From assembly GCF_001484965.1 (NCBI RefSeq), contig NZ_LLYY01000003.1:310001-374000 (forward strand): 64,000 nt of DNA, written 5' to 3'. Both the position numbers and the translations under genes were made by a program. Below, one piece after another: positions 24,321-32,687 of this stretch (within the stretch, counting starts at the first letter, position 1; the number at the start of each line of letters is the position of its first letter). The notes under the pieces were generated by a model. It ran no database searches. It was not told where the DNA came from and worked only from the letters and a program-made list of their open reading frames with translations. The DNA comes from Shouchella shacheensis. GTDB lineage: Bacteria; Bacillota; Bacilli; Bacillales; Bacillaceae_D.

Positions 24321-24584
24321 ATGAATATGAAAACAACAGCAGTAGCCGTAGCCGTTGCAGGTGCAGTTGGGGCCGTTACCGTGTGTTTAAAGGATGAGAC
24401 GCGTAGAGAGCAAATGAAGCAAAAGGCAGTGAGCCTCTATCAGTCCGCTCGCGGCCTCAAGGAAGAGGAGTCAAAGAACTTTACCCTTGGCAACCCTAAG
24501 CCGTATAGTGAAGATAGTAAAATGGTCGGAGAAGGGTCTCTTTACAGCGTTCAACGCTATAACGAAGAATACCAGCAATCGTAA
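24321..24584 (+). CDS. Small hypothetical protein with N-terminal hydrophobic segment
   Basis: The 87-residue product begins MNMKTTAVAVAVAGAVGAVTV, one hydrophobic helix ending at a Cys-Leu-Lys, followed by a charged, basic stretch (DETRREQMKQKA) and a hydrophilic tail. This layout recalls YtxH-type small membrane-anchored proteins, but I cannot assign a family. The ATG follows CGGAGGAGTGACG. A hairpin overlapping the stop codon ends the unit. Confidence 0.7.
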   Translation: MNMKTTAVAVAVAGAVGAVTVCLKDETRREQMKQKAVSLYQSARGLKEEESKNFTLGNPKPYSEDSKMVGEGSLYSVQRYNEEYQQS

Positions 24585-24606
24585 AGCCGCCCAAGCAGGT
24601 GGCTTT
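24583..24606 (+). terminator. Hairpin at the stop codon of the small membrane protein gene
   Basis: AAAGCCGCC (24583-24591) pairs with GGTGGCTTT (24598-24606). The T tract is interrupted (GCTTTGG), so terminator strength is uncertain. Confidence 0.6.
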
Positions 24607-24674
24607 GCTTTGGCATGAACAGAATGCTACCATACGTTTAACAAAGAGAGCTTAGAGATAAGGAGTGGACGCTT

Positions 24675-25481
24675 TTGATTACTGTTGAAAGTGTGGAGCA
24701 GGGCGACCTGCGAATGCTGCACGTTTCCCAAGTGGAGGGACCTAAAAAAAGACCGTCTCTTTTCTTTTTTCACGGAGTGTCGAGCGCGAAAGAGCATAAC
24801 TTACATATTGCGTACACACTAGCGAAAAAGGGGCTCCGTGTGATTTTGCCTGATGCCCTGCTACATGGTGTCAGGGAAGGGGATGTCTCCAATGAAACAC
24901 GTTTTCTGTCCTTTTGGAAAGTCGTGCTTACGTCGATCAGGGAACTGCCGCAGATGGTTGATTTTTTTGTTTCGAAAGGATTAACGGACGGAGAAGCTAT
25001 TAGTGTCGGCGGTACGTCAATGGGGGGCATAACGACGTATGGAGCGCTCTCTGCTTATGACTGGATCGATAGTGCAGTCAGCTTCATGGGGGCCGCGCAA
25101 TATGAACAGTTTGCCACCAATCTCTTTCAAAGAGTGGAGCAAGCAGGGGTGAGCATCAGCGAGCAATCCAAGGCGGAGACGCTTAACCAACTCGCTTCCT
25201 TTGATTTATCAAAGCAGCCTGAGAAGCTTGCCAGCCGTCCTCTTTATGTTTGGCATGGGAAGGATGATGAAACCGTTCCTTACGGGTTCTCAGAATCTTT
25301 TGTTCAAGAGATTGCCCCAATGTATGCGGAGCATGATGGGAAGCTTACCTTTTTTGCTGAAGAAGGAGCTGGTCATAAAATTTCGCGGGCCGCTATGTTG
25401 GATGTGGCTGATTGGCTTCCCGCGAAACTTGATGTTCAAAGCGCGTATTCAGGGATGGGCACTCAAAACGATGTTCATTAA
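24675..25481 (+). CDS. yitV: Alpha/beta-hydrolase esterase, YitV family
   Basis: The 268-residue protein matches B. subtilis YitV: FFFHGVSSAKEHNLHIAY near the start, nucleophile Ser in GGTSMGGITT, Asp in HGKDDETVPY and His in GAGHKISRAA. All three catalytic residues are present. It should be a soluble carboxylesterase or peptidase-like hydrolase; the substrate is not known. The start is TTG at 24675, 9 nt after AGGAG, which agrees with the YitV N-terminus. A YitT-family gene follows on the same strand after 78 bp. Confidence 0.88.
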   Translation: MITVESVEQGDLRMLHVSQVEGPKKRPSLFFFHGVSSAKEHNLHIAYTLAKKGLRVILPDALLHGVREGDVSNETRFLSFWKVVLTSIRELPQMVDFFVSKGLTDGEAISVGGTSMGGITTYGALSAYDWIDSAVSFMGAAQYEQFATNLFQRVEQAGVSISEQSKAETLNQLASFDLSKQPEKLASRPLYVWHGKDDETVPYGFSESFVQEIAPMYAEHDGKLTFFAEEGAGHKISRAAMLDVADWLPAKLDVQSAYSGMGTQNDVH

Positions 25482-25559
25482 GGGGATCACGGGTGCGGGG
25501 GCGGAGAGATCCGATCCCTGGCCTCCAGCTTTATTTTTCGTGGAACGCGAGGTGTACGG

Positions 25560-26387
25560 ATGACCAGGGAGTTTGGCAAAATTTTTATTGTCGTTTTAGG
25601 ATCGCTTTTGTTAGCCTCTTCGCTGAATCTTTTTCTCATTCCAGCAGATGTCTTTGCGAGTGGATTCACGGGGGTTGCACAATTAATTTCTTTAGTCTTG
25701 CCATTTTCTGTGGGACCCGGTGTGCTTCTCTTTCTTTTAAACATTCCTGTTGCCATCTTAGGATGGGTGAAGGTAGGAAAGAGTTTTACTATCTATAGCT
25801 TTTTGAGTGTTGTGCTCGTTTCTTTATTTCTAGAGTTTCTCCCGGTGAGGGAGCTCTCAAGCGATATTATGCTGAACTCTGTGTTTGGCGGAGTGCTCGG
25901 CGCTGCTGGAGCTGGACTTTTGCTAAAATGGGGGGCTTCCTCTGGCGGGCTAGACATTATTGCTCTCGTACTAGCCCGCTCTAGCGATCGACCGGTAGGT
26001 ATCTATTTTTTCATATTGAACTCGATTATCGTCATCGCTGCGGGTCTCTTGCTTGATCCGGAGAAAGCGTTGTTCACACTAATTTCCATATACGTGACGT
26101 CGCGTGTGATCGATGCGATTCATACACGTTATGTGAAGCTAACGGCGATGGTTGTTACCAAGCAGCCAGATGTTCTAACAGCGGCGATTCATAAACGCCT
26201 CACTCGTGGGATAACGAGGTTGCCTGCAAAGGGAGGCTATACGTTTGAGGAGAAAGAAATGCTTGTAATCGTGATTACTCGTTACGAATTGTACGAGCTA
26301 AAGAACATTATCGATGAAGTCGATCCAGAAGCCTTTACAAACATCGTAGAGACCGCGAGCATCTTTGGGTTGTTTCGAAAAGATTAA
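25560..26387 (+). CDS. YitT-family membrane protein (DUF161-DUF2179)
   Basis: The 275-residue protein has five hydrophobic helices in the first 175 residues (FLIPADVFASGFTGVAQL, GGLDIIALVLAR are family hallmarks) and a soluble C-terminal DUF2179 domain (KRLTRGITRLPAKGGYTFEE, VIVITRYELYELKNIID). Bacilli carry several paralogues with unknown transport function. ATG 25560 follows GCGAGGTG. The lipoprotein gene starts 15 bp after its stop codon, so both are probably cotranscribed. Confidence 0.88.
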   Translation: MTREFGKIFIVVLGSLLLASSLNLFLIPADVFASGFTGVAQLISLVLPFSVGPGVLLFLLNIPVAILGWVKVGKSFTIYSFLSVVLVSLFLEFLPVRELSSDIMLNSVFGGVLGAAGAGLLLKWGASSGGLDIIALVLARSSDRPVGIYFFILNSIIVIAAGLLLDPEKALFTLISIYVTSRVIDAIHTRYVKLTAMVVTKQPDVLTAAIHKRLTRGITRLPAKGGYTFEEKEMLVIVITRYELYELKNIIDEVDPEAFTNIVETASIFGLFRKD

Positions 26388-26401
26388 CGGAGGGAACAGA
26401 T

Positions 26402-26887
26402 ATGCGACCATTCGGATATGCGCTAGCGGCGTGTGCTATGCTTTTAGCTTCGGGATGCGGAGGGCAAGAGGAGTTGGAGGATGAACATATTCCTGTATCA
26501 GGAGGGGGTCAAGCTGTGGAAGGATGGATGTTTGAGGTGGAACAAAGCCAGGATGGCTCTGATTTAAACGTCGATATGACACTGACGAATGAGACTTCAG
26601 AAGCTGGTTCAATTACCTTTCCAAGTGCTCAGCACTACGAATTGACGCTGACTTCGGAAGAGCACGGGGAGGTGTACCGCTACTCGGAGCAACACATGTT
26701 TGCGATGCAGATCGTTCAGCTCGACCTTGAAGCCGGCGAGACGCGTTCGTTTAGCGAAACGATCCCAACGGACAATATAGAGTCTGGCACTTATGAACTT
26801 GTCGTGGAACTGACGGCTTCGCAGGTGAATGGGCAAGAGATCGGAGAACCTGAGGAGTTTAGACAAACGTTGGAAGTGGAGATTTAG
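26402..26887 (+). CDS. Lipoprotein with BsuPI-type (intracellular proteinase inhibitor) domain
   Basis: The 161-residue protein has a signal peptide ending in the lipobox LLASGCGG, with Cys19 as the lipidated residue, then an acidic linker and a beta-rich domain. In that domain, VDMTLTNETSE, ITFPSAQHYELTL, YRYSEQHMFAM and LEAGETRSFSETI match the BsuPI fold, an immunoglobulin-like domain first described in a Bacillus proteinase inhibitor. It would be displayed on the outer face of the membrane. Whether it inhibits proteases is unproven. It is the last gene of the YitT operon and is followed by a palindrome. Confidence 0.82.
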   Translation: MRPFGYALAACAMLLASGCGGQEELEDEHIPVSGGGQAVEGWMFEVEQSQDGSDLNVDMTLTNETSEAGSITFPSAQHYELTLTSEEHGEVYRYSEQHMFAMQIVQLDLEAGETRSFSETIPTDNIESGTYELVVELTASQVNGQEIGEPEEFRQTLEVEI

Positions 26888-26892
26888 AATTG

Positions 26893-26935
26893 AAAAGCGT
26901 AGGCGCCCTGCTCGAAGGCGGGGCGCCTGCGCTTT
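26893..26935. repeat. Palindrome made of two left ends of the intergenic repeat (R6)
   Basis: AAAGCGTAGGCGCCC and, inverted, GGGCGCCTGCGCTTT pair over 15 bp with one wobble around a 12-nt loop. Both arms equal the AAAAGCGNAGGCGCCC terminus of the R3-type repeat. It starts 5 nt after a stop codon. Confidence 0.75.
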
Positions 26936-26963
26936 GACAATAGATAGTTTATCCCTTAGACGT

Positions 26964-27701
26964 TCATTCAGAGTGGTTATTTCTTTGCACGCTCATCTGA
27001 ATGTTGACATTCAAATCCTCGCTGTCCAAATCCTCTAGTAGCTGAAGAAGTGTGCTCAGCCTTTTATTGACTTTTCCCTTCGCGTAGTTTCCTATCAAAG
27101 TAAGGTTGACAGTTTCGTCGTTTAAATCGAGCTCATATCTTTCAGGCTTTTCCTTTTTAGTATCTTCAATAGTCTCGTATTCACTAGTGTTATCGGATGG
27201 GAGAGTGTCTTGTTCATTGTTAGGTTTTCCGAAAAACTTTTGATAGCGTTTTATAGCCAAGTTTCTTTCTCTATATACATAACTTAGGTCAGCATTCATT
27301 TCTTCGGTCAACTGTTCAAAGCTTCTACCCTTAGAGTACATAAGGATTAGAAGCATTCTAACATTTGGTTTTAAGCGACGATAACGCTCATAAGGAATAA
27401 CTTCATCTGAATCGATAATATCTTTTACATCTTGCGTATATTCTTTCTTATCTTGTAAGAGACGAATGGTGTCATCTTTATTATAGACAAAAGAAGAGAT
27501 CACTTGATTGGGTTTGCGTCCTCTCTTTTTCCTTTTTTTAATACCAAGCTCATCAAACAATTTGTAGAGGTAGGATTGGGAAATTCCTAGACCATCAGCT
27601 ATTTCTTTGTTCGAATAGTTCTTCTGCCAGTACTCCAGATAATAATTCTGTTGAGTCCTCTCCATTAATTTAAGTTTATCATAAGAAATAATTTCGCCCA
27701 T
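26964..27701 (-). CDS. Hypothetical DNA-binding protein with two helix-turn-helix regions
   Basis: I do not recognise the family. Residues about 15-50 (EYWQKNYSNKEIADGLGIS, SQSYLYKLFDELGIK) form a resolvase/homeodomain-like HTH followed by a basic KKRKKRGRKP patch. Residues about 110-155 (LLILMYSKGRSFEQLTEEM, then NADLSYVYRERNLAIKRY) resemble a sigma-70 region 4 HTH. The last third is acidic. Start at ATG 27701 because GGTGGAG stands 7 nt upstream. The gene is clearly more AT-rich than its neighbours and adjoins a TnpB element, which suggests acquisition by transfer. A transcription regulator or phage-derived activator is plausible. Confidence 0.65.
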   Translation of the reverse strand: MGEIISYDKLKLMERTQQNYYLEYWQKNYSNKEIADGLGISQSYLYKLFDELGIKKRKKRGRKPNQVISSFVYNKDDTIRLLQDKKEYTQDVKDIIDSDEVIPYERYRRLKPNVRMLLILMYSKGRSFEQLTEEMNADLSYVYRERNLAIKRYQKFFGKPNNEQDTLPSDNTSEYETIEDTKKEKPERYELDLNDETVNLTLIGNYAKGKVNKRLSTLLQLLEDLDSEDLNVNIQMSVQRNNHSE

Positions 27702-27875
27702 AGAGTAACTCTCCACCTTTTCATTAGGTTTATTCGGATACTTATATACGTATAGAAATAAGGAGTTTTAGCTATCAACATTCTTTAACGGTTAAGGTCA
27801 CACTCCTTCTTAGAAGACAATAGTATACATATCATAATAACAGTTTTTTTAGATACTAACTACATAAAAATAGAA

Positions 27876-27912
27876 AGATTCTATGCTATTTGTTGAAAAT
27901 AGTATAGAATCT
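27876..27912. repeat. Inverted repeat in AT-rich intergenic region
   Basis: AGATTCTATGCTATTT (27876-27891) and AAATAGTATAGAATCT (27897-27912) are complementary with one wobble, with a short loop. It could be an operator, a hairpin transcript end, or a trace of the mobile element. Confidence 0.7.
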
Positions 27913-27957
27913 GAAATAATGTATACTCATATAAAATTTGTTCAAAGAGAGAAAAAA

Positions 27958-27977
27958 CCTTGCAAATGTTTGCAAGG
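27958..27977. repeat. Perfect 9-bp inverted repeat upstream of the TnpB element
   Basis: CCTTGCAAA-TG-TTTGCAAGG is a perfect palindrome with a 2-nt centre, lying between the inverted repeat at 27876 and the left hairpin of the IS element. Confidence 0.6.
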
Positions 27978-28209
27978 CTGGTGAAAAAAATAAAGCAAAG
28001 GTCAACGAACCTACATACTCAAAGAACTATTCATCGAATTTAGCGCAGGAGACCCCTACCTCAAGGAAGGTGAAGGGCGTAGCCCAGCGAGTAGGTGGGG
28101 GAGGAATGCGCTTTTGCGTCAGCAAAAAACGTTCTACGCCTTTCTAACTACGAAATGACTCACTGAGTGGTACAATGGAAATACCTTAGTGAAGGGGGGC
28201 AAAGGCGGT

Positions 28210-29328
28210 GTGGAACTGACTATTACAGCTAAAATAAAGATTCACCCGACGCTAGCTCAAGTTGAGCTATTAAAAGAAACCGTCTCTGCTTACCGCGAAA
28301 GTTGCAATTTTGTTTCTAAGATGGTCTTTGAGAGCCACCAACTATCTCAAGCAACATTGCATAAGGCAACCTATCACGATATTCGTTCCACCTATCACCT
28401 TCGCTCTCAAATGGCTCAGTCTGTCTTGAAAACCGTGATTGCTAAGTATAAAACAAACAAAAGTAATGGTCATGACTGGTCGCTTGTGGTGTTTAAAAAA
28501 CCACAATATGACTTGGTTTTTAATCGTGATTATTCGTTAACCAAAGGGTTGTTTTCGGTGAATACATTGAGCGGTCGTATCAAAGTTCCTTTTGAAACCA
28601 AAGGGATGGAACCCTACTTTGACGGCACTTGGAATTTTGGTACAGCCAACCTTATCGATAAACACGGAAAATGGTTTCTGCATATTCCTATGACGAAAGA
28701 CATCCCTCAAGTGGAGGACGACGTGATCAATCAGGTCGTAGGTGTTGATCTTGGGATCAACTTTGTGGCCACTACCTATGACTCGCAAGGGAAAACCACC
28801 TTTTTCAAAGGCCGCCACATCAAACACAAACGAGCGAAATACAAACAAACCCGGAAGGAATTACAACAGAAACAAACGCCTTCTGCCAGGAGACGACTTC
28901 TGCAGATAGGACAACGAGAAAACCGTTGGATGCAAGACATAAACCATTGCATCAGTAAGGCACTCGTTGATCAATACGGAGAGAATACATTGTTTACGAT
29001 TGAAAATCTAACAGGCATTCGTCAAGCGACGGAAAAAGTGCGTGTCAACGATCGTTATCAAACGGTATCTTGGTCTTTCTATGACTTGCGACAAAAGCTA
29101 GAATACAAGTCCCTAATGCATCAATCGAAAGTGATCGCCGTAGACCCTAAATACACATCACAAACGTGCCCAAAATGTGGTCACACGGAAAAAGCGAATC
29201 GCAACAAAAAGAAGCATATTTTTTGTTGCAGAACGTGTGGCTATACATCCAATGATGACCGCATTGGCGCAATGAACCTTCAGCGAAAAGGAATCGAGTA
29301 CATCGCTGGAGGAACGCCACAAGCATGA
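28210..29328 (+). CDS. tnpB: RNA-guided endonuclease TnpB (IS200/IS605 OrfB)
   Basis: TnpB is the ancestor-type relative of Cas12 that cuts DNA guided by an RNA from the element's right end. The RuvC residues are all visible: Asp in VGVDLGINFV, Glu in FTIENLTGI, Asp in SNDDRIGAMNL. The zinc ribbon CPKCG...CRTCG lies between the last two. The 372-residue length is typical, so the nuclease appears intact. I choose GTG 28210 (GTGGAACTGACT, giving an ELTITAKIKI start) after AAGGGGGGC, rather than the GTG at 28189, which precedes that ribosome site. A promoter -10 TACAAT with TG extension lies at 28171-28176. Confidence 0.92.
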   Translation: MELTITAKIKIHPTLAQVELLKETVSAYRESCNFVSKMVFESHQLSQATLHKATYHDIRSTYHLRSQMAQSVLKTVIAKYKTNKSNGHDWSLVVFKKPQYDLVFNRDYSLTKGLFSVNTLSGRIKVPFETKGMEPYFDGTWNFGTANLIDKHGKWFLHIPMTKDIPQVEDDVINQVVGVDLGINFVATTYDSQGKTTFFKGRHIKHKRAKYKQTRKELQQKQTPSARRRLLQIGQRENRWMQDINHCISKALVDQYGENTLFTIENLTGIRQATEKVRVNDRYQTVSWSFYDLRQKLEYKSLMHQSKVIAVDPKYTSQTCPKCGHTEKANRNKKKHIFCCRTCGYTSNDDRIGAMNLQRKGIEYIAGGTPQA

Positions 29329-29470
29329 CTTATGGCGTTGGGTAGCTGTCAACCTGCCCTAATGTGACACCACTCTAAGATAGGAGGTCTCCCGACCGTT
29401 TGCACTATTGGGTAGTCACAAGCCCCCACTTCAATCAGAGCGTTAGGTTGATAAGTGGTGGGTGGTTGAC
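29329..29470 (+). ncRNA. Probable omega/reRNA scaffold at the TnpB right end
   Basis: In this family the guide RNA is read from the 3' part of tnpB through the right end. The region between the tnpB stop and 29470 folds with a terminal hairpin (29423-29462), and the guide would begin just after 29470. The RNA's 5' end probably lies inside tnpB and is not visible from sequence. Confidence 0.6.
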
Positions 29471-29506
29471 GACCCATTGAATCATTGTCCATTTCTTGTC
29501 TCATCG

Positions 29507-29686
29507 TTAGCGGTCTTTAACAGACAGTCGGAGTTTGGTCGCTGCCTGCTGCAATTGTGTGCGAAGCAAAAGCCATTCCTCATTGGCGTTCTCCTCGGGG
29601 CCTCCCTGAACGTCCTTTGTCAGCGGAGGCTCTTTTGCTTTTGCTGTCCAAAAGGCCTTGAATGGCTCGGTTCGGTTTTCATCCAT
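29507..29686 (-). CDS. Small hypothetical protein, 59 aa, in SNF2 operon
   Basis: An ATG 13 nt after the SNF2 helicase stop codon, with AAAGGA between them, opens a 59-codon frame. The product starts MDENRTEPFKAFWTAKAKEP and ends QAATKLRLSVKDR; it is charged, without membrane segment. Spacing and orientation suggest it is the third gene of the operon. I do not recognise the family. Confidence 0.6.
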   Translation of the reverse strand: MDENRTEPFKAFWTAKAKEPPLTKDVQGGPEENANEEWLLLRTQLQQAATKLRLSVKDR

Positions 29687-29699
29687 GCAATCAAATCCT

Positions 29700-32687
29700 T
29701 TAGTCGTGAGTTAGACGAATCAGCGCGAGAAGTTCCTCGTCCTCAAGCTCTGTTACTTGCGGAGCCTGGCTCTGGCTAAGCACGCCTTCTGCGAGCGCCT
29801 GCTTCGTTTCAATCATGCGATCAATCCGCTCTTCCACCGTTCCTTGTGTCATGAATTTATAGACACGAACCTGTTCCGTTTGACCAATTCGGTAGGCACG
29901 GTCCGTCGCCTGGTTCTCAACCGCGGGGTTCCACCAGCGGTCATAGTGAATCACATGGGTCGCTTTTGTTAAATTCAAGCCAACGCCTCCCGCCTTCAAG
30001 GAAAGCACAAACGCGTAGGTGTCTGGGTCGTTTTGGAAGGTTTCAATCGCATGCTGCCGCTGCGTACGGGACAGTCCTCCGTGAAGAAATGGGACCTCCG
30101 ACTTCCACTCCTCCGCCAAGTGTGCACTAATCAGCTTGCCCATTTCCTTGTACTGGGTGAAGACGAGCATTTTCTCGCCACGAGTGCGAATCGCTGTGGC
30201 CAGTTCAAGAAATGCTTCCCACTTTCCGGATTCATGCTCGGAAACGAGGCCTGACTTCAAAAACTGCGCCGGGTGGTTGCAAATTTGCTTTAGCTTCGTA
30301 ATCGCTCGTAAGATCAGCGCCCGTCTTTCAAAAGGGGAGACGGCATTCAACTTGCTTGACACCTCATCGACCACGGCCTGGTAAAGAGCGGCCTGTTCAA
30401 GCGAAAGAGAAACAAGGCGCGTCTCTTCGTGCTTGGCTGGGAGACCGAGGTCCGTCTTTGGATCGGTCTTTGTTCGTCTCAACAAGAATGGGCGAATCAA
30501 ACGTTGCAGCTGTTTCTGCGTCTCCTCGTCATGATCCCGTTCAATCGGGCGAATGTACGCACGTTGAAAGGAAGAGAAGCGGCCGAGCAGTGACGGGTTA
30601 AGCAAGTCCATGAGCGACCAGAGCTCCTGCAGGCGGTTCTCAATCGGTGTTCCTGTTAGGGCTAAACGATGGCGCGCATAAAGCTGGCGAATCGCCTTCC
30701 GCTGTTTCGTGTCCTTATTTTTAATATGTTGAGCTTCATCTAGAATGAGGCCGTTCCAGTGAGCCGCACCAAAAAAAGATTGATCACGCAGGGCAAGCGC
30801 ATACGACGTTAACACGAGGTCGACGCCGTCTAACCGCTCGTCATCAACAGAAAGCCGCTCTTGCCCGTGGTGGATGAAAAGGGCAAGCGATGGAGCGAAA
30901 TGTCTACATTCTGCGGCCCAGTTATAAAGAAGAGAGGTAGGACAGATAAGCAAAAAAGGGCTGTGTCGAACGCCTTCTTCCCGCTGTTTTTGCAGAACAT
31001 GAAGCACGTAGACGATGGTTTGGATCGACTTCCCAAGCCCCATGTCATCGGCTAGGCAGCCGCCAAATCCAATCTGCCTAAGTTGCGAGAGCCACGAAGC
31101 CCCCTCTTGTTGATAACCTCTAAGCTCACCTTTAAACTCAGGCGGAACAGCGATGGACTCTGGCTGCTTGCGGTAAAGAGCCGTTAGCCTGTTTTCCAGC
31201 TCTTCTGACCAGCTAATCGCCCAATCGATCTCTTCAAGTTCGTCCATACTCTCCTCGGTACGCGCGAGCTTCCAAGCATCTAAATACGTATAATTGGTGT
31301 TTATGGAATCAAGATACGATTTTAGCTTATCCGCAAGGGCAGGGTCCCAGGCGATCCACTGACCGCCCGCATAAATAAACGGACGGTTGCTTTCCACATA
31401 GGCTTCAAAATCCTTCTCACTCAGCGACACGTCGCCAATGGCCACCTCATACGTAAAGCTTGCGACTTCTTGCCAGTTTAGGAGTGGATCGGCTCCGCTG
31501 CCTTGTTGACCAGAAGTGGTCTGTAACTGAACCGTCATTTTGCGCTTTTGGTTCAACCATTTAGGGACGATCAGCTGAAAGCCAATGTCTTTCAGGGTTT
31601 CTTCGTCCTTTGTAAAAAGGTCATAGGCGTCGTTTGCTGACAGTTTCACTTCAGGAGAGGCGAGTGTCAATGATTCTAAAATAGAGACGCGTTCTCTTGC
31701 CGCAAGCAAATCTGCTTTCAAGCGTGGGATCGGGTTGGAGCGCCACGGGTGTTCGCCCAGCAAAAGGTCCCCCATTGCTATGAGTGTATCGCGCTGCTTT
31801 CGATCGATGACGGATGCAGACAGACTCCAGCTCCCTTCCGCCTGTTCGGGTTCTTTTAGGACAAGCGCTGATTGAAAAGGGTCCGGACTGTGGATGCCAA
31901 GTTCCTCGGAAAATCGACGTCCTGATGTTTGCGCTGGCGACGTTTGCTTTTGTTGGAGGTTTTTGACAAAAGGCTGCCACGGTTCGGCGACAACCTTTTG
32001 CCACTGGGCGAACGCTTCACTGATGGTTGGTGTTCGAAGCATGTAGCGTACAAACGCGTCAACGAGCAAGGCCATCTGCCTCTCCAACCGTTCACTGCCC
32101 TCAGGTGAGTCCACTTCTTTTTGCAGCGATTGGCTCTCTTTAAGCGCTAGGCTTGAATAAGGAAAAGACTCACACCGCTCCTTATACCAGGACGGAGGAA
32201 CGGTGAGCTGCCAGGTTCCGCTGGAAGCTGGTTCGACCTTGCCTGCTTCTATCATCGCTAGGATGGCATCACAAAACGTGAGCCAGGCTTGCAAGTCCTC
32301 CGCTAGTACAAGCTGTTCGTCGTGCTCCCAGGCTTTCATCAGCGTGTACTGGGAAACGAAATCGTCGAGTTCAAGACGAATGCCCTCGATTGGAAAAGTA
32401 TAGTGTTGCCAGCTCTCATCGGCCTGGTAGATGATCGTTTCTCCGGCCGGTGATTGAAACACCCGCTTGTGCAGAGGAGCCCTTAGCAGTGCACGGGTCG
32501 TATCGATAAAGGTTCCGTAGAACGAGGCAGTGTGATGGCGATACAAGGACAGCTTTAACTCAAACGGAGAGAACAGAAACGGATACATGAACCCGTTTTG
32601 TGTTTCCCCGTTCTTCACTGGCTTTTCGCCCCAGAGGAAGAGGTCATCGTTTAACCAACCAGCGTGCACGATAATATTACCGTTCAC
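29700..32687 (-). CDS. SNF2/RapA-type DNA-dependent ATPase (YwqA-like helicase)
   Basis: The 995-residue protein has an N-terminal SNF2-associated region and a C-terminal Swi2/Snf2 motor: Walker A DDMGLGKSIQT, Walker B LILDEAQHIKN, motif III ALTGTPIENRLQELWSL, motif V SLKAGGVGLNL and motif VI HYDRWWNPAVENQATDRAYR. These motors translocate on double-stranded DNA and remodel protein-DNA complexes. B. subtilis YwqA is the closest match I recall. The start is GTG at 32687, overlapping the end of the upstream gene by 11 bp with GAGGAG inside that gene, so translation is coupled. The upstream partner is expected to be functionally linked. Confidence 0.9.
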   Translation of the reverse strand: MNGNIIVHAGWLNDDLFLWGEKPVKNGETQNGFMYPFLFSPFELKLSLYRHHTASFYGTFIDTTRALLRAPLHKRVFQSPAGETIIYQADESWQHYTFPIEGIRLELDDFVSQYTLMKAWEHDEQLVLAEDLQAWLTFCDAILAMIEAGKVEPASSGTWQLTVPPSWYKERCESFPYSSLALKESQSLQKEVDSPEGSERLERQMALLVDAFVRYMLRTPTISEAFAQWQKVVAEPWQPFVKNLQQKQTSPAQTSGRRFSEELGIHSPDPFQSALVLKEPEQAEGSWSLSASVIDRKQRDTLIAMGDLLLGEHPWRSNPIPRLKADLLAARERVSILESLTLASPEVKLSANDAYDLFTKDEETLKDIGFQLIVPKWLNQKRKMTVQLQTTSGQQGSGADPLLNWQEVASFTYEVAIGDVSLSEKDFEAYVESNRPFIYAGGQWIAWDPALADKLKSYLDSINTNYTYLDAWKLARTEESMDELEEIDWAISWSEELENRLTALYRKQPESIAVPPEFKGELRGYQQEGASWLSQLRQIGFGGCLADDMGLGKSIQTIVYVLHVLQKQREEGVRHSPFLLICPTSLLYNWAAECRHFAPSLALFIHHGQERLSVDDERLDGVDLVLTSYALALRDQSFFGAAHWNGLILDEAQHIKNKDTKQRKAIRQLYARHRLALTGTPIENRLQELWSLMDLLNPSLLGRFSSFQRAYIRPIERDHDEETQKQLQRLIRPFLLRRTKTDPKTDLGLPAKHEETRLVSLSLEQAALYQAVVDEVSSKLNAVSPFERRALILRAITKLKQICNHPAQFLKSGLVSEHESGKWEAFLELATAIRTRGEKMLVFTQYKEMGKLISAHLAEEWKSEVPFLHGGLSRTQRQHAIETFQNDPDTYAFVLSLKAGGVGLNLTKATHVIHYDRWWNPAVENQATDRAYRIGQTEQVRVYKFMTQGTVEERIDRMIETKQALAEGVLSQSQAPQVTELEDEELLALIRLTHD

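Larger units (their letters stand above)
28040..29470 (+). mobile_element. IS200/IS605-family element carrying only tnpB
   Basis: The element has tnpB but no TnpA transposase gene. At the left, an imperfect hairpin lies between CCCCTACCTC (28053-28062) and GAGTAGGTGGGG (28089-28100), similar to IS605-type left ends. At the right, CCCCCACTTCAATC (29423-29436) folds with GGTTGATAAGTGGTGGG (29446-29462), and I place the element end near TTGAC at 29466-29470, as commonly seen. The exact left boundary is uncertain. Without TnpA the copy would need help in trans to move. Confidence 0.75.

Noticed and set aside
29471-29506. Extra gene between the TnpB right end and the small minus-strand gene
   Set aside because: Only a few tens of bases remain, and the plus-strand frame that runs from here is antisense to the SNF2 operon.
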